37,823 bases of DNA from Chloroflexota bacterium (lineage in GTDB: Bacteria; Chloroflexota; Anaerolineae; JAAEKA01). Of the stretch, positions 1 through 10,533 are shown one piece after another (the first letter of the stretch is position 1; every line of letters begins with the position of its first letter). Location: NCBI GenBank assembly GCA_029558955.1, contig JAKQCW010000314.1:1-37823 (forward strand). The letters run 5' to 3'. Below the pieces are notes generated by a model. It was not told where the DNA came from and ran no database searches. It saw nothing but the letters and a program-made list of their open reading frames with translations. A program made the translations under genes and the position numbers.

Positions 1-316
1 GATTTAGGCCGACGTGACCTGGTACAAATTGGCGTAGATAACTCTTCAGTTTACCTGCTCCCACCTGCTCCCGGCGGATCCGTGATCCGCCGGGTTTGCG
101 CCCACAACGCCGCCGGTTCACGGAACCGGCTTGAGCAGTGAGTGAAGACCGATTTAGGCCGACGTGACCTGGTACAAATTGGCGTAGATAACTCTTCAGT
201 TTACCTGCTCCCACCTGCTCCCGGCGGATCCGTGATCCGCCGGGTTTGCGCCCACAACGCCGCCGGTTCACGGAACCGGCTTGAGCAGTGGGTGAAGACC
301 GATTTAGGCCGACGTG
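1..316. repeat. 150-bp tandem direct repeat, two full units plus a stub
   Basis: Bases 1-150 and 151-300 are nearly identical; the one difference I see is a/g at 131 versus 281. A third copy stops after about 16 bases (301-316). Each unit carries two perfect short palindromes. The first has 10-bp arms with a 3-base loop (71-93 and 221-243). The second has 8-bp arms with a 3-base loop (112-130 and 262-280). The repeat may continue to the left of the window. I find no credible gene in it; the small open frame that crosses it is only the translated repeat. It ends just before the promoter of the O-antigen ligase-like gene. Confidence 0.95.
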
Positions 317-346
317 TACTAGAGGCGCTCCGTGTGCGCCGTCGGT

Positions 347-375
347 TTGCTGCCTGGCGCAGCGCAGTTTATAAT
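347..375 (+). promoter_or_regulatory. Sigma70-type promoter for the O-antigen ligase-like gene
   Basis: TTGCTG (347-352), 17-bp spacer, TATAAT (370-375). The expected transcript start is near 382, only about five bases before the ATG at 387, so the mRNA would be nearly leaderless. No Shine-Dalgarno sequence precedes that ATG. Confidence 0.75.
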
Positions 376-386
376 GCGCCACGACC

Positions 387-1739
387 ATGACGCAGCCCGA
401 CACCCCCTCCACCGCCCAACCTGAAGCGGCATTGACCGCACCCGGGGCAACGCGCGCCGACCAGATCGCACTGGCCTTCTTCGTCGCCTGCGGTCTGCTG
501 GCCGCGCCCCTGCTCTTCGCGGCCCGTCTGCCGCAGGGGCTGCGCTTCGTCGTGGCGGCGGCCTTGCTGGCGGTCTTCATCGCCCGCGGCCTGCTCACCC
601 GTTCCTTCCTGCCCCGCACAGCGGTCGATTGGCCCAATATCCTGCTGCTGCTGTTGTTGCCCGTGGGGCTGTGGGCCAGCACCGACCGGGCCGTGAGCTG
701 GCCGGTCATCTACAAGGTCATCGCCGGCTTTGCCATCTTCTACGGCGTCGCCGGGCTGGCCGGCGCCCGCTGGGCGCGTGCGCTGCCCTGGCTGCTGCTG
801 GCCGGCTCGGCCGGGCTGGCCCTGGTGGTGTTGCTGGGCGCCAACTGGGCCACGGCCAAGCTGCCCTGGATTCCAGAGGGGATCTATGGCCTGCTGCCGC
901 GGCTCTACTTCCCCTGGCGCACCGAGGGCTTCCATCCCAACGTGGTCGGCGCGGCCATCGCCTGGCTGTTTCTGCCGGCAGCCGCGCTGGCGCTGTGGGC
1001 GCAGAATCGGCGGCTGCAGCTGGCCGCGGGGGCAGGGGCGCTGTTGCTGGGCTTGGTGCTGTTGTTGAGCCAGTCGCGCGGCGCGTGGCTGGGCGTGGCC
1101 GCGGCCCTGCTGGCCATGCTCACCTTGCGCTACCGCCGCTGGTGGCTGGTGTTGGGAGTCCTTCTGGCCGCGGCGCTGGCGCTTGGCCTGGCCTTCCGAT
1201 TCAACTGGATGCAGGGGCTCTTCTTCCCGGTCCAGATGGGTGAAGAGACGGCCGTCAACACCCTGCCCGGCCGGCTGGAGCTGTGGACGCGCGGCCTGAT
1301 CATGCTGCACGATTTTGGCCCCTTTGGCATCGGCCCGGGCCAGTTCGAGCAGATGGTGTTGGTGCTCTATCCCCCCTTCTTCACCGGCCTGCAAGGCAGT
1401 TTCTTCCACGCGCACAATCTTTTCCTGCAGGCCGCGCTCGATTTCGGCTTCCCCGGCTTGATCGCCCTGCTGGCGCTGCTGCTGGGCGTCGGCGCTGCCA
1501 TCGTGGCTGCCACCGGCAGATGGGCCGCGATCCCCCCGGCTGATCGGCCGTTGGCCGCGCTGGCCATCGGGGTCTTCGGCAGCCTGACAACCTTCACCGT
1601 GCATGGCCTGGTAGACGCCCCACAGGTGGCGCCGCCGAGCTACGTGCTGCTCTTCGGCCTGTTCGGCGCAGCCATGGCCGCCGCGTCGCACCTGTCGGCC
1701 GGGCAGGTCGCCGGCCGAACGCCTGGGCCGCCCCTCTGA
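387..1739 (+). CDS. O-antigen ligase/polymerase family membrane protein
   Basis: A 450-residue, very hydrophobic protein with about ten predicted membrane segments starting near residue 27. The signature of the Wzy_C/WaaL superfamily lies in its last third: an Arg-Leu-Glu-Leu-Trp stretch near residue 292, GIGPGQF near 315, and HAHNLFLQAALDFGFPGL near 342. That large extracytoplasmic loop is where known members handle undecaprenyl-linked glycans. Family members either polymerise O-units or transfer finished glycans to an acceptor; the sequence does not say which. The start is the ATG that follows the promoter at 347-375. The next gene, a GT39-like glycosyltransferase, begins 10 bases after the stop, so the two are probably co-transcribed and both act on cell-surface polysaccharide or glycoprotein. 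Confidence 0.82.
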   Translation: MTQPDTPSTAQPEAALTAPGATRADQIALAFFVACGLLAAPLLFAARLPQGLRFVVAAALLAVFIARGLLTRSFLPRTAVDWPNILLLLLLPVGLWASTDRAVSWPVIYKVIAGFAIFYGVAGLAGARWARALPWLLLAGSAGLALVVLLGANWATAKLPWIPEGIYGLLPRLYFPWRTEGFHPNVVGAAIAWLFLPAAALALWAQNRRLQLAAGAGALLLGLVLLLSQSRGAWLGVAAALLAMLTLRYRRWWLVLGVLLAAALALGLAFRFNWMQGLFFPVQMGEETAVNTLPGRLELWTRGLIMLHDFGPFGIGPGQFEQMVLVLYPPFFTGLQGSFFHAHNLFLQAALDFGFPGLIALLALLLGVGAAIVAATGRWAAIPPADRPLAALAIGVFGSLTTFTVHGLVDAPQVAPPSYVLLFGLFGAAMAAASHLSAGQVAGRTPGPPL

Positions 1740-1749
1740 TCCCCTCGTT

Positions 1750-3324
1750 ATGACCGCCCGTCGTGCAGATCCCCGCGTCGCGGCATGGCTTCTGGGGTTG
1801 CTAACGGTCGCCGCACTTGCCCTGCGCCTTTGGGGTTTGGGAGCCAGCGCGCTGCTGCCTGACGAGGGCAGCAGCTTCTATTTCTCCCAACTGCCGCTGG
1901 CCACGCTGCTCTACGCGCTCTGTGACCCGCACCCGCCCGGCTATCCCCTGCTGCTGGCCGCGGTGACCGCCTTCGGCCGGCATGAGACCATTCTGCGGCT
2001 GCCCTCGGCGCTGGCCGGAACGCTGGCCGTGCCGCTGACCTGGGCCGTGGGCCGGGCTGCCATGCGCCCAACCGCGCAGTCGGGCCAGCGCTGGCCCCAT
2101 CAGGCCGCGCTGCTGGCCGCGGCGTTGGTCGCCTTTGCGCCGCTGGCCGTCTGGTACAGTCGGGAGGCGCGGCCCTACGCCCTGCTGTCGCTGCTCACCC
2201 TGGCCATGGTCTGGGCCGGTCTGCGCTGGCGGCAACAGCCGGGCGCGCTGATGGCCGGGGCATTTCTCCTGGCCGGCTGGCTGGCGTTGGGAATCGAGTA
2301 CGGCGCGCTGGCCGTCGTGGTCGGCCTGAACCTGTTTATGCTCAGCGGCTGGCCGGGGCGCGGCGCGACCGGCGGCCGGGCGGTCTCCGATCGGCGCTGG
2401 CTGGCGCTGCAAACGCTGCTGCTGGCGCCCTTTGCGCTGTGGTGGCTGTTCTCGGCGCAGCGCATGGCGCTGGCCCAGATGTCGTACCAGGCGGTCTTTC
2501 TGGCCGTGCAGGCGCAGGGGCTTGGCCTCGACTGGACGCCGGAGCTGGCCCGCCGTGTGATCCTGCTGGCGGGCGCGGCGGCCGTCGCGCTGGGGGTAGC
2601 GCTGGCCGTGGGCGTGCGGCAAAGCGCGCGCGTGCGGGAGCTGCTGGGCAGCCGTTGGGTGGCCATCGCGCTGGCGGCGGCGGTGCTGGCGCTGGCCGTG
2701 TTGGGCGCGCTGCCCCGGCTCTACACCGTCAAGCGCCATCTCAACGCCCTGCTGCCCTTCGTCTCCATCGCCGCGGCCTGGGCGCTGCTGCGTGTGCCCT
2801 CCGACCGCCCGGGGCCTGGGCCAGCCCGGCGCGCGCTCGCGGTGGCCATGCCCGCTGTGCTGGCGGCCCTGAGCCTGGCCATGCTTTTTTCTGCGCCCCG
2901 ACCAGCCTGGCCGCAGGTCGTCGCCACGCTGGCAGCCCAAGCGCGGGCGGGCGACGCAGTCTGGGTCGATGAACTGGACGCCCCTGTCTTTGCCTATTAC
3001 TGGGAACGGCAGATGGAGGATGGAAGCGGGCCGACGGCGTGGCAGCCGCTGCGCGCCCATGATCTGGATGCCATCGGCCGCGCCGGCGCCGGCCAGCGGG
3101 TCTGGCTGGCCGGCAGCGTCACCCCCTATCGCGACCTGAGCCAGACGCTGCCGCCCGACTTTGCCGCCCGGCGCGCCCCGGTGCAGCGTTTCACCTGGCG
3201 CGATGCGGCGCTGACGGCCTATGATCTGAGCGCCGCGCCGCAGCCGGCGGCGGATCCGCCGCTGGCCCTGCAGTGGGGGCTGGCCATCCAATCCCCGCTG
3301 GATGTCGTTTGTTCAGGGCAATGA
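1750..3324 (+). CDS. GT39/ArnT-like dolichyl- or undecaprenyl-phosphate-sugar glycosyltransferase
   Basis: A 524-residue membrane protein with about eleven hydrophobic segments. The first extracytoplasmic loop carries an acidic DEGSSFYF motif near residue 38. HPPGYPLLL follows near residue 61. This is the pattern of GT-C fold glycosyltransferases (PMT/ArnT/GT39), in which the loop acidic residues are catalytic and the donor is a polyprenyl-phosphate sugar. The last ~150 residues form a soluble extracytoplasmic domain, which is common in bacterial members. It lies 10 bases downstream of the O-antigen ligase-like gene and has no visible ribosome binding site, which suggests translation coupled to its neighbour. 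Donor and acceptor cannot be read from the sequence. Confidence 0.85.
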   Translation: MTARRADPRVAAWLLGLLTVAALALRLWGLGASALLPDEGSSFYFSQLPLATLLYALCDPHPPGYPLLLAAVTAFGRHETILRLPSALAGTLAVPLTWAVGRAAMRPTAQSGQRWPHQAALLAAALVAFAPLAVWYSREARPYALLSLLTLAMVWAGLRWRQQPGALMAGAFLLAGWLALGIEYGALAVVVGLNLFMLSGWPGRGATGGRAVSDRRWLALQTLLLAPFALWWLFSAQRMALAQMSYQAVFLAVQAQGLGLDWTPELARRVILLAGAAAVALGVALAVGVRQSARVRELLGSRWVAIALAAAVLALAVLGALPRLYTVKRHLNALLPFVSIAAAWALLRVPSDRPGPGPARRALAVAMPAVLAALSLAMLFSAPRPAWPQVVATLAAQARAGDAVWVDELDAPVFAYYWERQMEDGSGPTAWQPLRAHDLDAIGRAGAGQRVWLAGSVTPYRDLSQTLPPDFAARRAPVQRFTWRDAALTAYDLSAAPQPAADPPLALQWGLAIQSPLDVVCSGQ

Positions 3325-3326
3325 CC

Positions 3327-3355
3327 TTGCCCAAAGCTGGCCTCTGTGCTAAAAT
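3327..3355 (+). promoter_or_regulatory. Sigma70-type promoter for rsfS
   Basis: TTGCCC (3327-3332), 17-bp spacer, TAAAAT (3350-3355) with an upstream TG giving an extended -10. It starts three bases after the preceding gene's stop. The predicted transcript start is about 3362, right at the ATG at 3363, which implies a leaderless message. Confidence 0.7.
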
Positions 3356-3362
3356 GCAGCCG

Positions 3363-3788
3363 ATGACAGACCAATCCCAAACGATTATGACAGCGCCTGC
3401 GTCGCAAGCTGCGCAGGCCACACCCTCAGGAGAAGCGAAACTGAACCCTTCCGACTTGGCGCACAAGATCGTCGACCTGGCCGAGGAGAAGCAGGCGGTG
3501 GACATTACCCTGCTCGATCTGGGCAAGGTCACCGTGTTGGCCGACTATTTCGTCATCTGCACGGCTGAGAGCAGCCGCCAGACCATCGCCATCCTCGACT
3601 CCATCGCCATCGAGCTGAAAAAGGCCGGCGTGCTGCCGCTACACCCGGCCGAAGGAGACCCCACCGCCGGCTGGACGCTGCTGGACTACGGCGACGTGGT
3701 GGTGCATGTGTTCGACGCAGCCACGCGCAGCTTCTACAATCTGGAGCAACTGTGGAAGGACGCGCCGGTGGTGCTGAAGATCCAGTAG
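3363..3788 (+). CDS. rsfS: Ribosomal silencing factor RsfS
   Basis: The protein is 141 residues from the ATG at 3363. The RsfS/Iojap domain covers about residues 30-140. Recognisable stretches are LAHKIVDLAEEKQAVDITLLDL, VLADYFVICTAESSRQ and the C-terminal DYGDVVVHVFDAATRSFYNLEQLW. The family binds ribosomal protein L14 (uL14) and blocks joining of the 30S and 50S subunits when nutrients are short. The first ~28 residues are a low-complexity extension rich in Ala, Ser, Thr and Gln. An upstream ATG at 3354 overlaps the promoter -10 box, so 3363 is preferred. It is more often seen beside nadD; here it stands alone, convergent with ndk across a shared terminator. Confidence 0.93.
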   Translation: MTDQSQTIMTAPASQAAQATPSGEAKLNPSDLAHKIVDLAEEKQAVDITLLDLGKVTVLADYFVICTAESSRQTIAILDSIAIELKKAGVLPLHPAEGDPTAGWTLLDYGDVVVHVFDAATRSFYNLEQLWKDAPVVLKIQ

Positions 3789-3813
3789 ACGGAGAACCCG
3801 GCGTCGGGAAAAG

Positions 3814-3859
3814 AAAAAGCAGTGGATGTGCAGAGCAAGCTGCACATCCACTGCTTTTT
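3814..3859. terminator. Bidirectional intrinsic terminator between rsfS and ndk
   Basis: A 19-bp perfect stem (3814-3832 with 3841-3859) around an 8-base loop. It has an A-run on the left and a T-run on the right, so it can end transcripts from both convergent genes. Confidence 0.93.
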
Positions 3860-3880
3860 TGTTGCCTGGCGCTTCGTTGG

Positions 3881-4330
3881 CTACTCGTAGATCCAGCCGT
3901 CGATCACCCGCTGGTAGCTGACCAGCTCCGACTCGGCGAACCAGAGCGCCAGCTCCTGGGCGGCAGTCTCGGGGCCATCGGAGCCGTGCACCAGGTTGAA
4001 GCCGATGTCCATGGCGAAGTCGGCGCGGATGGTGCCGGGCGCGGCCTTGCCGGGGGCCGTCGCGCCCAGGGTGGCGCGCGTGATGGCGATGGCCTCCTTG
4101 CCCTCCAGCGCCATCACCACCACCGGGCCGGAGGTGATGAACTTGATCAGGCCGGCGAAGAAGGGCTTACCTTCATGCACGGCGTAGTGCCGGCGCGCCA
4201 GCTCATCGCTGACCTGGATCAGCTTCATGCCGGCGATGCGCAGGCCGCGCCGCTCCAGGCGGGTGATGATCTCACCGATCAGGCCGCGCTGCACGGCGTC
4301 AGGTTTGAGAATAACGAGGGTGCGTTCCAT
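3881..4330 (-). CDS. ndk: Nucleoside-diphosphate kinase
   Basis: The protein is 149 residues, the usual length for bacterial Ndk. It transfers the gamma phosphate of ATP to NDPs through a phosphohistidine. The N-terminal [19 protein letters not shown], the central [10 protein letters not shown] and the active-site block [12 protein letters not shown] with the catalytic His are all intact. The ATG is preceded by AAGGAG with six bases of spacing. Transcription probably begins near 4459 from a promoter at 4466-4494, giving a leader of about 130 bases that contains a long inverted repeat. It is convergent with rsfS. Confidence 0.97.
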   Translation of the reverse strand: MERTLVILKPDAVQRGLIGEIITRLERRGLRIAGMKLIQVSDELARRHYAVHEGKPFFAGLIKFITSGPVVVMALEGKEAIAITRATLGATAPGKAAPGTIRADFAMDIGFNLVHGSDGPETAAQELALWFAESELVSYQRVIDGWIYE

Positions 4331-4356
4331 GAGATGCTCCTTGCGAGTTTCAGTAG

Positions 4357-4428
4357 TTCACGATTCTCACGCCAAGCTGCCAAGAATGCCCAGCTTCTCT
4401 GCCCTTGGCGTGAGACCAAAATCGTGAA
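4357..4428 (-). repeat. Long inverted repeat in the ndk leader
   Basis: Arms 4357-4376 and 4404-4428 pair over 19 bases with a small interruption. TTCACGATT pairs with AATCGTGAA, and TCACGCCAAG pairs with CTTGGCGTGA. The loop is about 27 bases. In the predicted ndk transcript this forms a stable hairpin upstream of the ribosome binding site. It looks like a captured palindromic repeat, but it could affect mRNA stability. Confidence 0.75.
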
Positions 4429-4465
4429 GCGCTGAGCTTTTCATTTCGAGATTTCGGGCGGTGTT

Positions 4466-4494
4466 ATTTTAGCACGACCGGCCGCGGTCAGCAA
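4466..4494 (-). promoter_or_regulatory. Sigma70-type promoter for ndk
   Basis: On the minus strand, TTGCTG (4494-4489), a 17-bp spacer, then TAAAAT (4471-4466). It lies between the ndk start and the upstream hydrolase gene's stop. Confidence 0.72.
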
Positions 4495-4518
4495 AGAAAG
4501 GGCCTATGACGCGCCGCA

Positions 4519-5544
4519 TCAGAGATCGTGCGCCTGGCGCACCTGGGCCAGCAGGTCGGCCGCGTCGCGTTCCTTCCACGGGCAGGGGCCCAGGGGATCG
4601 TCGATCTGCTGGCTGGCGCCGCTGAGCTGGCGCAGGGTGTTGCGCACCGCGTGGGCCAGCACCTCCAGATGATAGCCGCCCTCCAGCGTGAAGACCACGC
4701 GGCCCGCGCACAGCTCGTCGGCCAGCGCCAGCAGCCGGGCCACCAGCGCGGCATAGCCAGGGATGCTGAGCTGCATGCTGGCCAGCGGATCGTTCCAGTG
4801 CGCATCGTAGCCGGCTGAGACCAGGATCAGCTCCGGCTGGAAGCGGCGGGCGGCCGGGGCCAGGATGGCGTCGAAGGCCGCGGCGTAGCCGGCGTCGCCC
4901 ACGCCGGCCGGGAAGGGGACGTTGAGGGTGGCCCCTGCGCCGGCGCCCCGCCCGGTCTCGCGCCAGTGGCCTGAGCCGGGGTAGTAGGGATATTGGTGCG
5001 TGCTGAAGAAGAGCACGCTGCCATCCTCGTAGAAGGCATCCTGCGTGCCATTGCCATGATGCACGTCGAAGTCGACGATCAGCACCCGCTGGATGCCATG
5101 CTCAGCCTGGGCGGCGCGGGCCGCGATGGCCACGTTGTTGTACAGGCAAAAGCCCATGGCGCGCTCAGGGGTGGCATGGTGGCCGGGGGGGCGCACCAGG
5201 GCAAAGCCGTTGGCGACCTGGCCGCCCAGCACCGCGTCGACCAGGTTGCACAGCCCGCCGGCGGCCAGCCGGGCGGCCTGCTCCGAATCGCTGCCCACAT
5301 AGGTGTCTGCGTCCAGGTGCGCGTTGCGCTGCGCGGCCTGCGCCACCGTGGCCAGATGCCGGCGGCTATGGACGCGCAGCAACTGCGCATCGCTGGCCGG
5401 CGTGCTGGCGGTCTCGTGCAGCGCGGTCAGGAGGCCGTCCCCTTGCAGCAGCTCCCACGTTCCCGCCAGCCGCTGGCGGCTTTCGGGATGGCCCGGCAGA
5501 TGGTGGCGCAGATTGAAGGGGTCGTAGCAGTAGGCGGTGGTCAT
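4519..5544 (-). CDS. Histone deacetylase family (acetylpolyamine amidohydrolase/AcuC-like) zinc hydrolase
   Basis: The protein is 341 residues and spans a complete arginase/deacetylase fold. The zinc-site motifs are in the expected order: RPPGHHA, then DFDVHHGNGTQ, then STHQYPYYPGSG, SAGYDAHWNDPLA and finally LEGGY. The His-His pair, the Asp/His zinc ligands and the transition-state Tyr region are all there. Bacterial relatives remove acetyl groups from polyamines, proteins or other amides; the substrate here cannot be read. No clear ribosome binding site precedes the ATG. It lies downstream of hppA on the same strand, but a strong hairpin (5578-5615) separates them, so it probably has its own weak promoter or depends on read-through. 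Confidence 0.93.
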   Translation of the reverse strand: MTTAYCYDPFNLRHHLPGHPESRQRLAGTWELLQGDGLLTALHETASTPASDAQLLRVHSRRHLATVAQAAQRNAHLDADTYVGSDSEQAARLAAGGLCNLVDAVLGGQVANGFALVRPPGHHATPERAMGFCLYNNVAIAARAAQAEHGIQRVLIVDFDVHHGNGTQDAFYEDGSVLFFSTHQYPYYPGSGHWRETGRGAGAGATLNVPFPAGVGDAGYAAAFDAILAPAARRFQPELILVSAGYDAHWNDPLASMQLSIPGYAALVARLLALADELCAGRVVFTLEGGYHLEVLAHAVRNTLRQLSGASQQIDDPLGPCPWKERDAADLLAQVRQAHDL

Positions 5545-5577
5545 GGGGCGGATGGGGCTGGCGTTGGGCGGATAAGT

Positions 5578-5615
5578 GAAAAGCTGGGAGAACGCATGCG
5601 TTCTCCCAGCTTTGA
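5578..5615 (-). terminator. Intrinsic terminator after hppA
   Basis: Bases 5581-5612 are a 32-base perfect palindrome, with flanking A/T pairs that extend it. On the minus strand the stem ends in CTTTTC, so it would end the hppA transcript before the hydrolase gene. Confidence 0.85.
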
Positions 5616-5634
5616 GATGGTCATGCCGGGGTGG

Positions 5635-7926
<2,292 letters not shown>

Positions 7927-8156
7927 GGTGGATTACTACCTCCCTGCGGGTGGTGGAGTTGGATTCCGGCCGCGCCGACCGGATGCGCGTCGATGCCTGC
8001 TGACCACGGTGACACCTGTGTGAGCAAGACAAAAGAAGCCGACAGACCAAGCGAGGAGAGAGAGAGTTGGCGCCAGGACGATGCACCAGCTCGCGCCGGC
8101 GACTCTGGGGCAATGCCGACGGCATCGAAGAGGCGCCAAGCCGTGAGAACCGTCCT

Positions 8157-8185
8157 ATTGTAGCGCGGCGCTGCATATTAGTCAA
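8157..8185 (-). promoter_or_regulatory. Sigma70-type promoter for hppA
   Basis: On the minus strand, TTGACT (8185-8180), a 17-bp spacer and TACAAT (8162-8157). Its -35 box is eight bases from the -35 box of the divergent corA promoter. Confidence 0.8.
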
Positions 8186-8193
8186 ACCATCAA

Positions 8194-8222
8194 TTGACAT
8201 CTGTCTGCATTGCGGGCATAAT
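8194..8222 (+). promoter_or_regulatory. Sigma70-type promoter for corA
   Basis: Consensus TTGACA (8194-8199), a 17-bp spacer and CATAAT (8217-8222). The two facing -35 boxes form an inverted repeat, GTCAA-N8-TTGAC (8181-8198). A dimeric regulator bound there could control both genes, although the symmetry may simply reflect two good -35 boxes. Confidence 0.82.
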
Positions 8223-8332
8223 AGCTGGCGTCATCGACGCACACGACTCGCCGGCGACTGGTGCGCCGGTCAACCAACAGCTTCCAGCGCCTACTCCGCA
8301 GTAACCCGCCATGAACGCAGAGAAAGACCCCT

Positions 8333-9250
8333 ATGAGTGTCGCCGCGATCACCCACCAGCGCTTGACCTGGGTCAACATCGAGAATCCCACGCCCGAGGA
8401 CGTGGCCTATCTGCGCAAACACTACCCCTTCCATCCCCTGGACCTGGAAGATGTGCTCAGCCAGATCGAACGGCCCAAGATCGACGAGTATGACGACTAT
8501 CTGTTCATCGTCATGCACTTTCCGGTCTACGATGAGACGCGTCAGGTGACGCGCTCCAGCGAAGTGGACTTTTTCATCGGGGCAGGGTTTCTGATCGCCA
8601 TCCATGACGGGCGGCTCAAGACGCTGAACACCCTCTTCGCCACCTGCCAAAATGACGGCATGGCGCGCGGCAAGCAGATGGGCCGCGGTGCAGGGCGGCT
8701 GCTCTACACCATCCTGGACGCCATGGTGGACTATAACTTCGCCATGCTGCGCAAGGTGGACAGCAAGATTCGCGCCATCGAAGAGGACATGTTCCACGAA
8801 AACATGCGCGAGATCGTGCAGGAGATCTCGCTGGTGCGGCGCGATATCATCGCCCTGCGCCGGGTGGTCAAGCCCCAGATCTCCATCGTCAGCAATCTGG
8901 AGCGCCGCGAGCGCGCCTTCATTCAGGAGGAGCTGGATGTCTACTTCGGCGACATCGCCGACGGCTTCTCACGCGCCTGGGACATTCTGGAGGACTATCG
9001 CGAGGTCATCGAGGGCCTGAGCGAGACCTCCGACTCGGTTACCTCCTACCGCATCAACGACGTCATCCGGATTCTGACGGTGATCTCGGTGATCATGCTG
9101 CCGTTGACGCTGATCACCGGCATCTACGGCATGAACCTGGAATGGCTGCCGGCCGCGGATACCTTCTACGGCTTCTTCATCATCATCGGTTTCATGGTGT
9201 TGGTGGCCGGCGGCATGTTGTTCTATTTTCGCAAGCGAGGCATCGTCTGA
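8333..9250 (+). CDS. corA: CorA family magnesium/divalent cation transporter
   Basis: The protein is 305 residues. A long acidic and helical N-terminal cytoplasmic domain (about residues 1-240) is followed by two C-terminal membrane helices. The first helix ends in the ion-selective signature GMN within IYGMNLEWLP, near residue 267. The C-terminal tail is basic (FRKRGIV), as in the family. CorA pentamers carry Mg2+, sometimes Co2+ or Ni2+, down the membrane potential, and Mg2+ is the cofactor of the divergently transcribed pyrophosphatase. The leader is about 100 bases; the ribosome binding site is weak (GAAAG). I see no M-box or other riboswitch in the leader. Confidence 0.94.
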   Translation: MSVAAITHQRLTWVNIENPTPEDVAYLRKHYPFHPLDLEDVLSQIERPKIDEYDDYLFIVMHFPVYDETRQVTRSSEVDFFIGAGFLIAIHDGRLKTLNTLFATCQNDGMARGKQMGRGAGRLLYTILDAMVDYNFAMLRKVDSKIRAIEEDMFHENMREIVQEISLVRRDIIALRRVVKPQISIVSNLERRERAFIQEELDVYFGDIADGFSRAWDILEDYREVIEGLSETSDSVTSYRINDVIRILTVISVIMLPLTLITGIYGMNLEWLPAADTFYGFFIIIGFMVLVAGGMLFYFRKRGIV

Positions 9251-9294
9251 CTGCGGCAGCGCATCTGGTCAGGTAGCCCCCAGTGGATTCATTC

Positions 9295-10500
9295 ATGAGC
9301 ACAACGCCCAGACCATCGTCCGGGGCAACCGGTCCCAGACCCGCGCACCCGCCTCCGCCCGTGGTGGTGGACACGCGCCAGAAATTGGCGGCGCTGCTGG
9401 AGCGCGCGCGGCCAGAGCCGGTGATCGGCGTCGATACCGAATCGAACAGCCTCTTCGCCTATTTTCACCGGGTTTGCCTGATCCAGATCTCGCTGCCGGG
9501 CTGCGATTACGTCATCGACCCGCTGGCGGTGGATGTGACCCCCCTGGAGGAGCTGTTCGCCAGCGAAGGCTGTCAGAAGGTCTTTCACGCGGCGGAAAAC
9601 GACATCCTGGGGCTCAAGCGCGATTACAGCTTCACCTTCGCCAACATCTTCGACACCATGCTGGCCGCGCGCATTCTGGGCTGGCCGCAGGCGGGCCTGG
9701 CGGCTATCCTGGCAGACAGGTACGCGGTTCAGCTCAACAAGAGCCTGCAGCGGGCTGATTGGGGCCGGCGTCCGTTGGATCGGGCGCTGCTGGCCTATGC
9801 CCAACTGGACACGCACTATCTGCTGGCGTTGCGCAGCCAGCAGGAGGAAGATCTGCGGGCGCGCGGCCGCTGGGAGGAGGCGCTGGAGGGCTTCGCCCGC
9901 CTGCCGCAGGTGGAGTGGGTCGAGAAGCCTTTTGACCCCGACAGCTTTTGGAGCCTGCCAGGGGCGCGCGATCTCGGCCCGACCGGCCTGGCCATCTTGC
10001 AGCAGGTCTTCCTCTGGCGGGAAGAGCAGGCGCGCCGGGAGGATCGCCCCCCCTTCAAGATCATCGATCAGCGCACCCTGGTGGAGATCAGCCGCCAGCA
10101 GCCGGGCGACATGGCGGCGCTGCGCCTGGTGGCCGGCATGAGCGGCGGCCAGGTGCAGCGTTACGGCGCGGCCCTCTTGCAGGCCATCGGCCGCGGGCGC
10201 CAGGCGTCGCCGCCCACGCCGCCCAAACGCAGCAACAACGGCGGCAACGGGCGTCCTGACCCCAAGACGGTTGAACGCTACGACGCGCTGCGCGCCTGGC
10301 GCACCGAACGGGCAGCACAGCGCGGCGTCGATCCCGACGTGATTCTGACCAACGACCAACTGATGACTATTGCCCGCCAGGTTCCCACCTCGCTGGAGGA
10401 GCTGGCGGCAGCCCACGTCATGGGGCCGTGGAAACAGCAGGAATATGGCGCGGCCATCCTGAGCCTGCTGCGCGATGGGCAGGGCCAGCGCCGCCCATAG
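9295..10500 (+). CDS. rnd: Ribonuclease D-like 3'-5' exoribonuclease with two HRDC domains
   Basis: The protein is 401 residues from the ATG at 9295; a GTG at 9283 would add four residues and also has a weak AGGT site. The DEDDy exonuclease domain covers about residues 20-200. It has VIGVDTESNSLF (first Asp and Glu), HAAENDILGLKRDY (second Asp) and YAQLDTHYL with the Tyr and last Asp. Two HRDC-type nucleic-acid-binding regions follow, near residues 235-300 and 325-398. RNase D trims the 3' ends of tRNA and other small stable RNAs. The linker between the HRDC regions is rich in Pro, Asn and Gly. The beta-CASP MBL gene follows 33 bases later, suggesting an RNA-processing operon. Confidence 0.92.
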   Translation: MSTTPRPSSGATGPRPAHPPPPVVVDTRQKLAALLERARPEPVIGVDTESNSLFAYFHRVCLIQISLPGCDYVIDPLAVDVTPLEELFASEGCQKVFHAAENDILGLKRDYSFTFANIFDTMLAARILGWPQAGLAAILADRYAVQLNKSLQRADWGRRPLDRALLAYAQLDTHYLLALRSQQEEDLRARGRWEEALEGFARLPQVEWVEKPFDPDSFWSLPGARDLGPTGLAILQQVFLWREEQARREDRPPFKIIDQRTLVEISRQQPGDMAALRLVAGMSGGQVQRYGAALLQAIGRGRQASPPTPPKRSNNGGNGRPDPKTVERYDALRAWRTERAAQRGVDPDVILTNDQLMTIARQVPTSLEELAAAHVMGPWKQQEYGAAILSLLRDGQGQRRP

Positions 10501-10533
10501 CTGCCCGGCCATCCCCTCCGATAGGACAACACC

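Noticed and set aside
142..390. Small plus-strand open frame over the left-end repeat
   Set aside because: It translates the tandem repeat and runs into the promoter and start of the ligase-like gene; no homology is recognisable.
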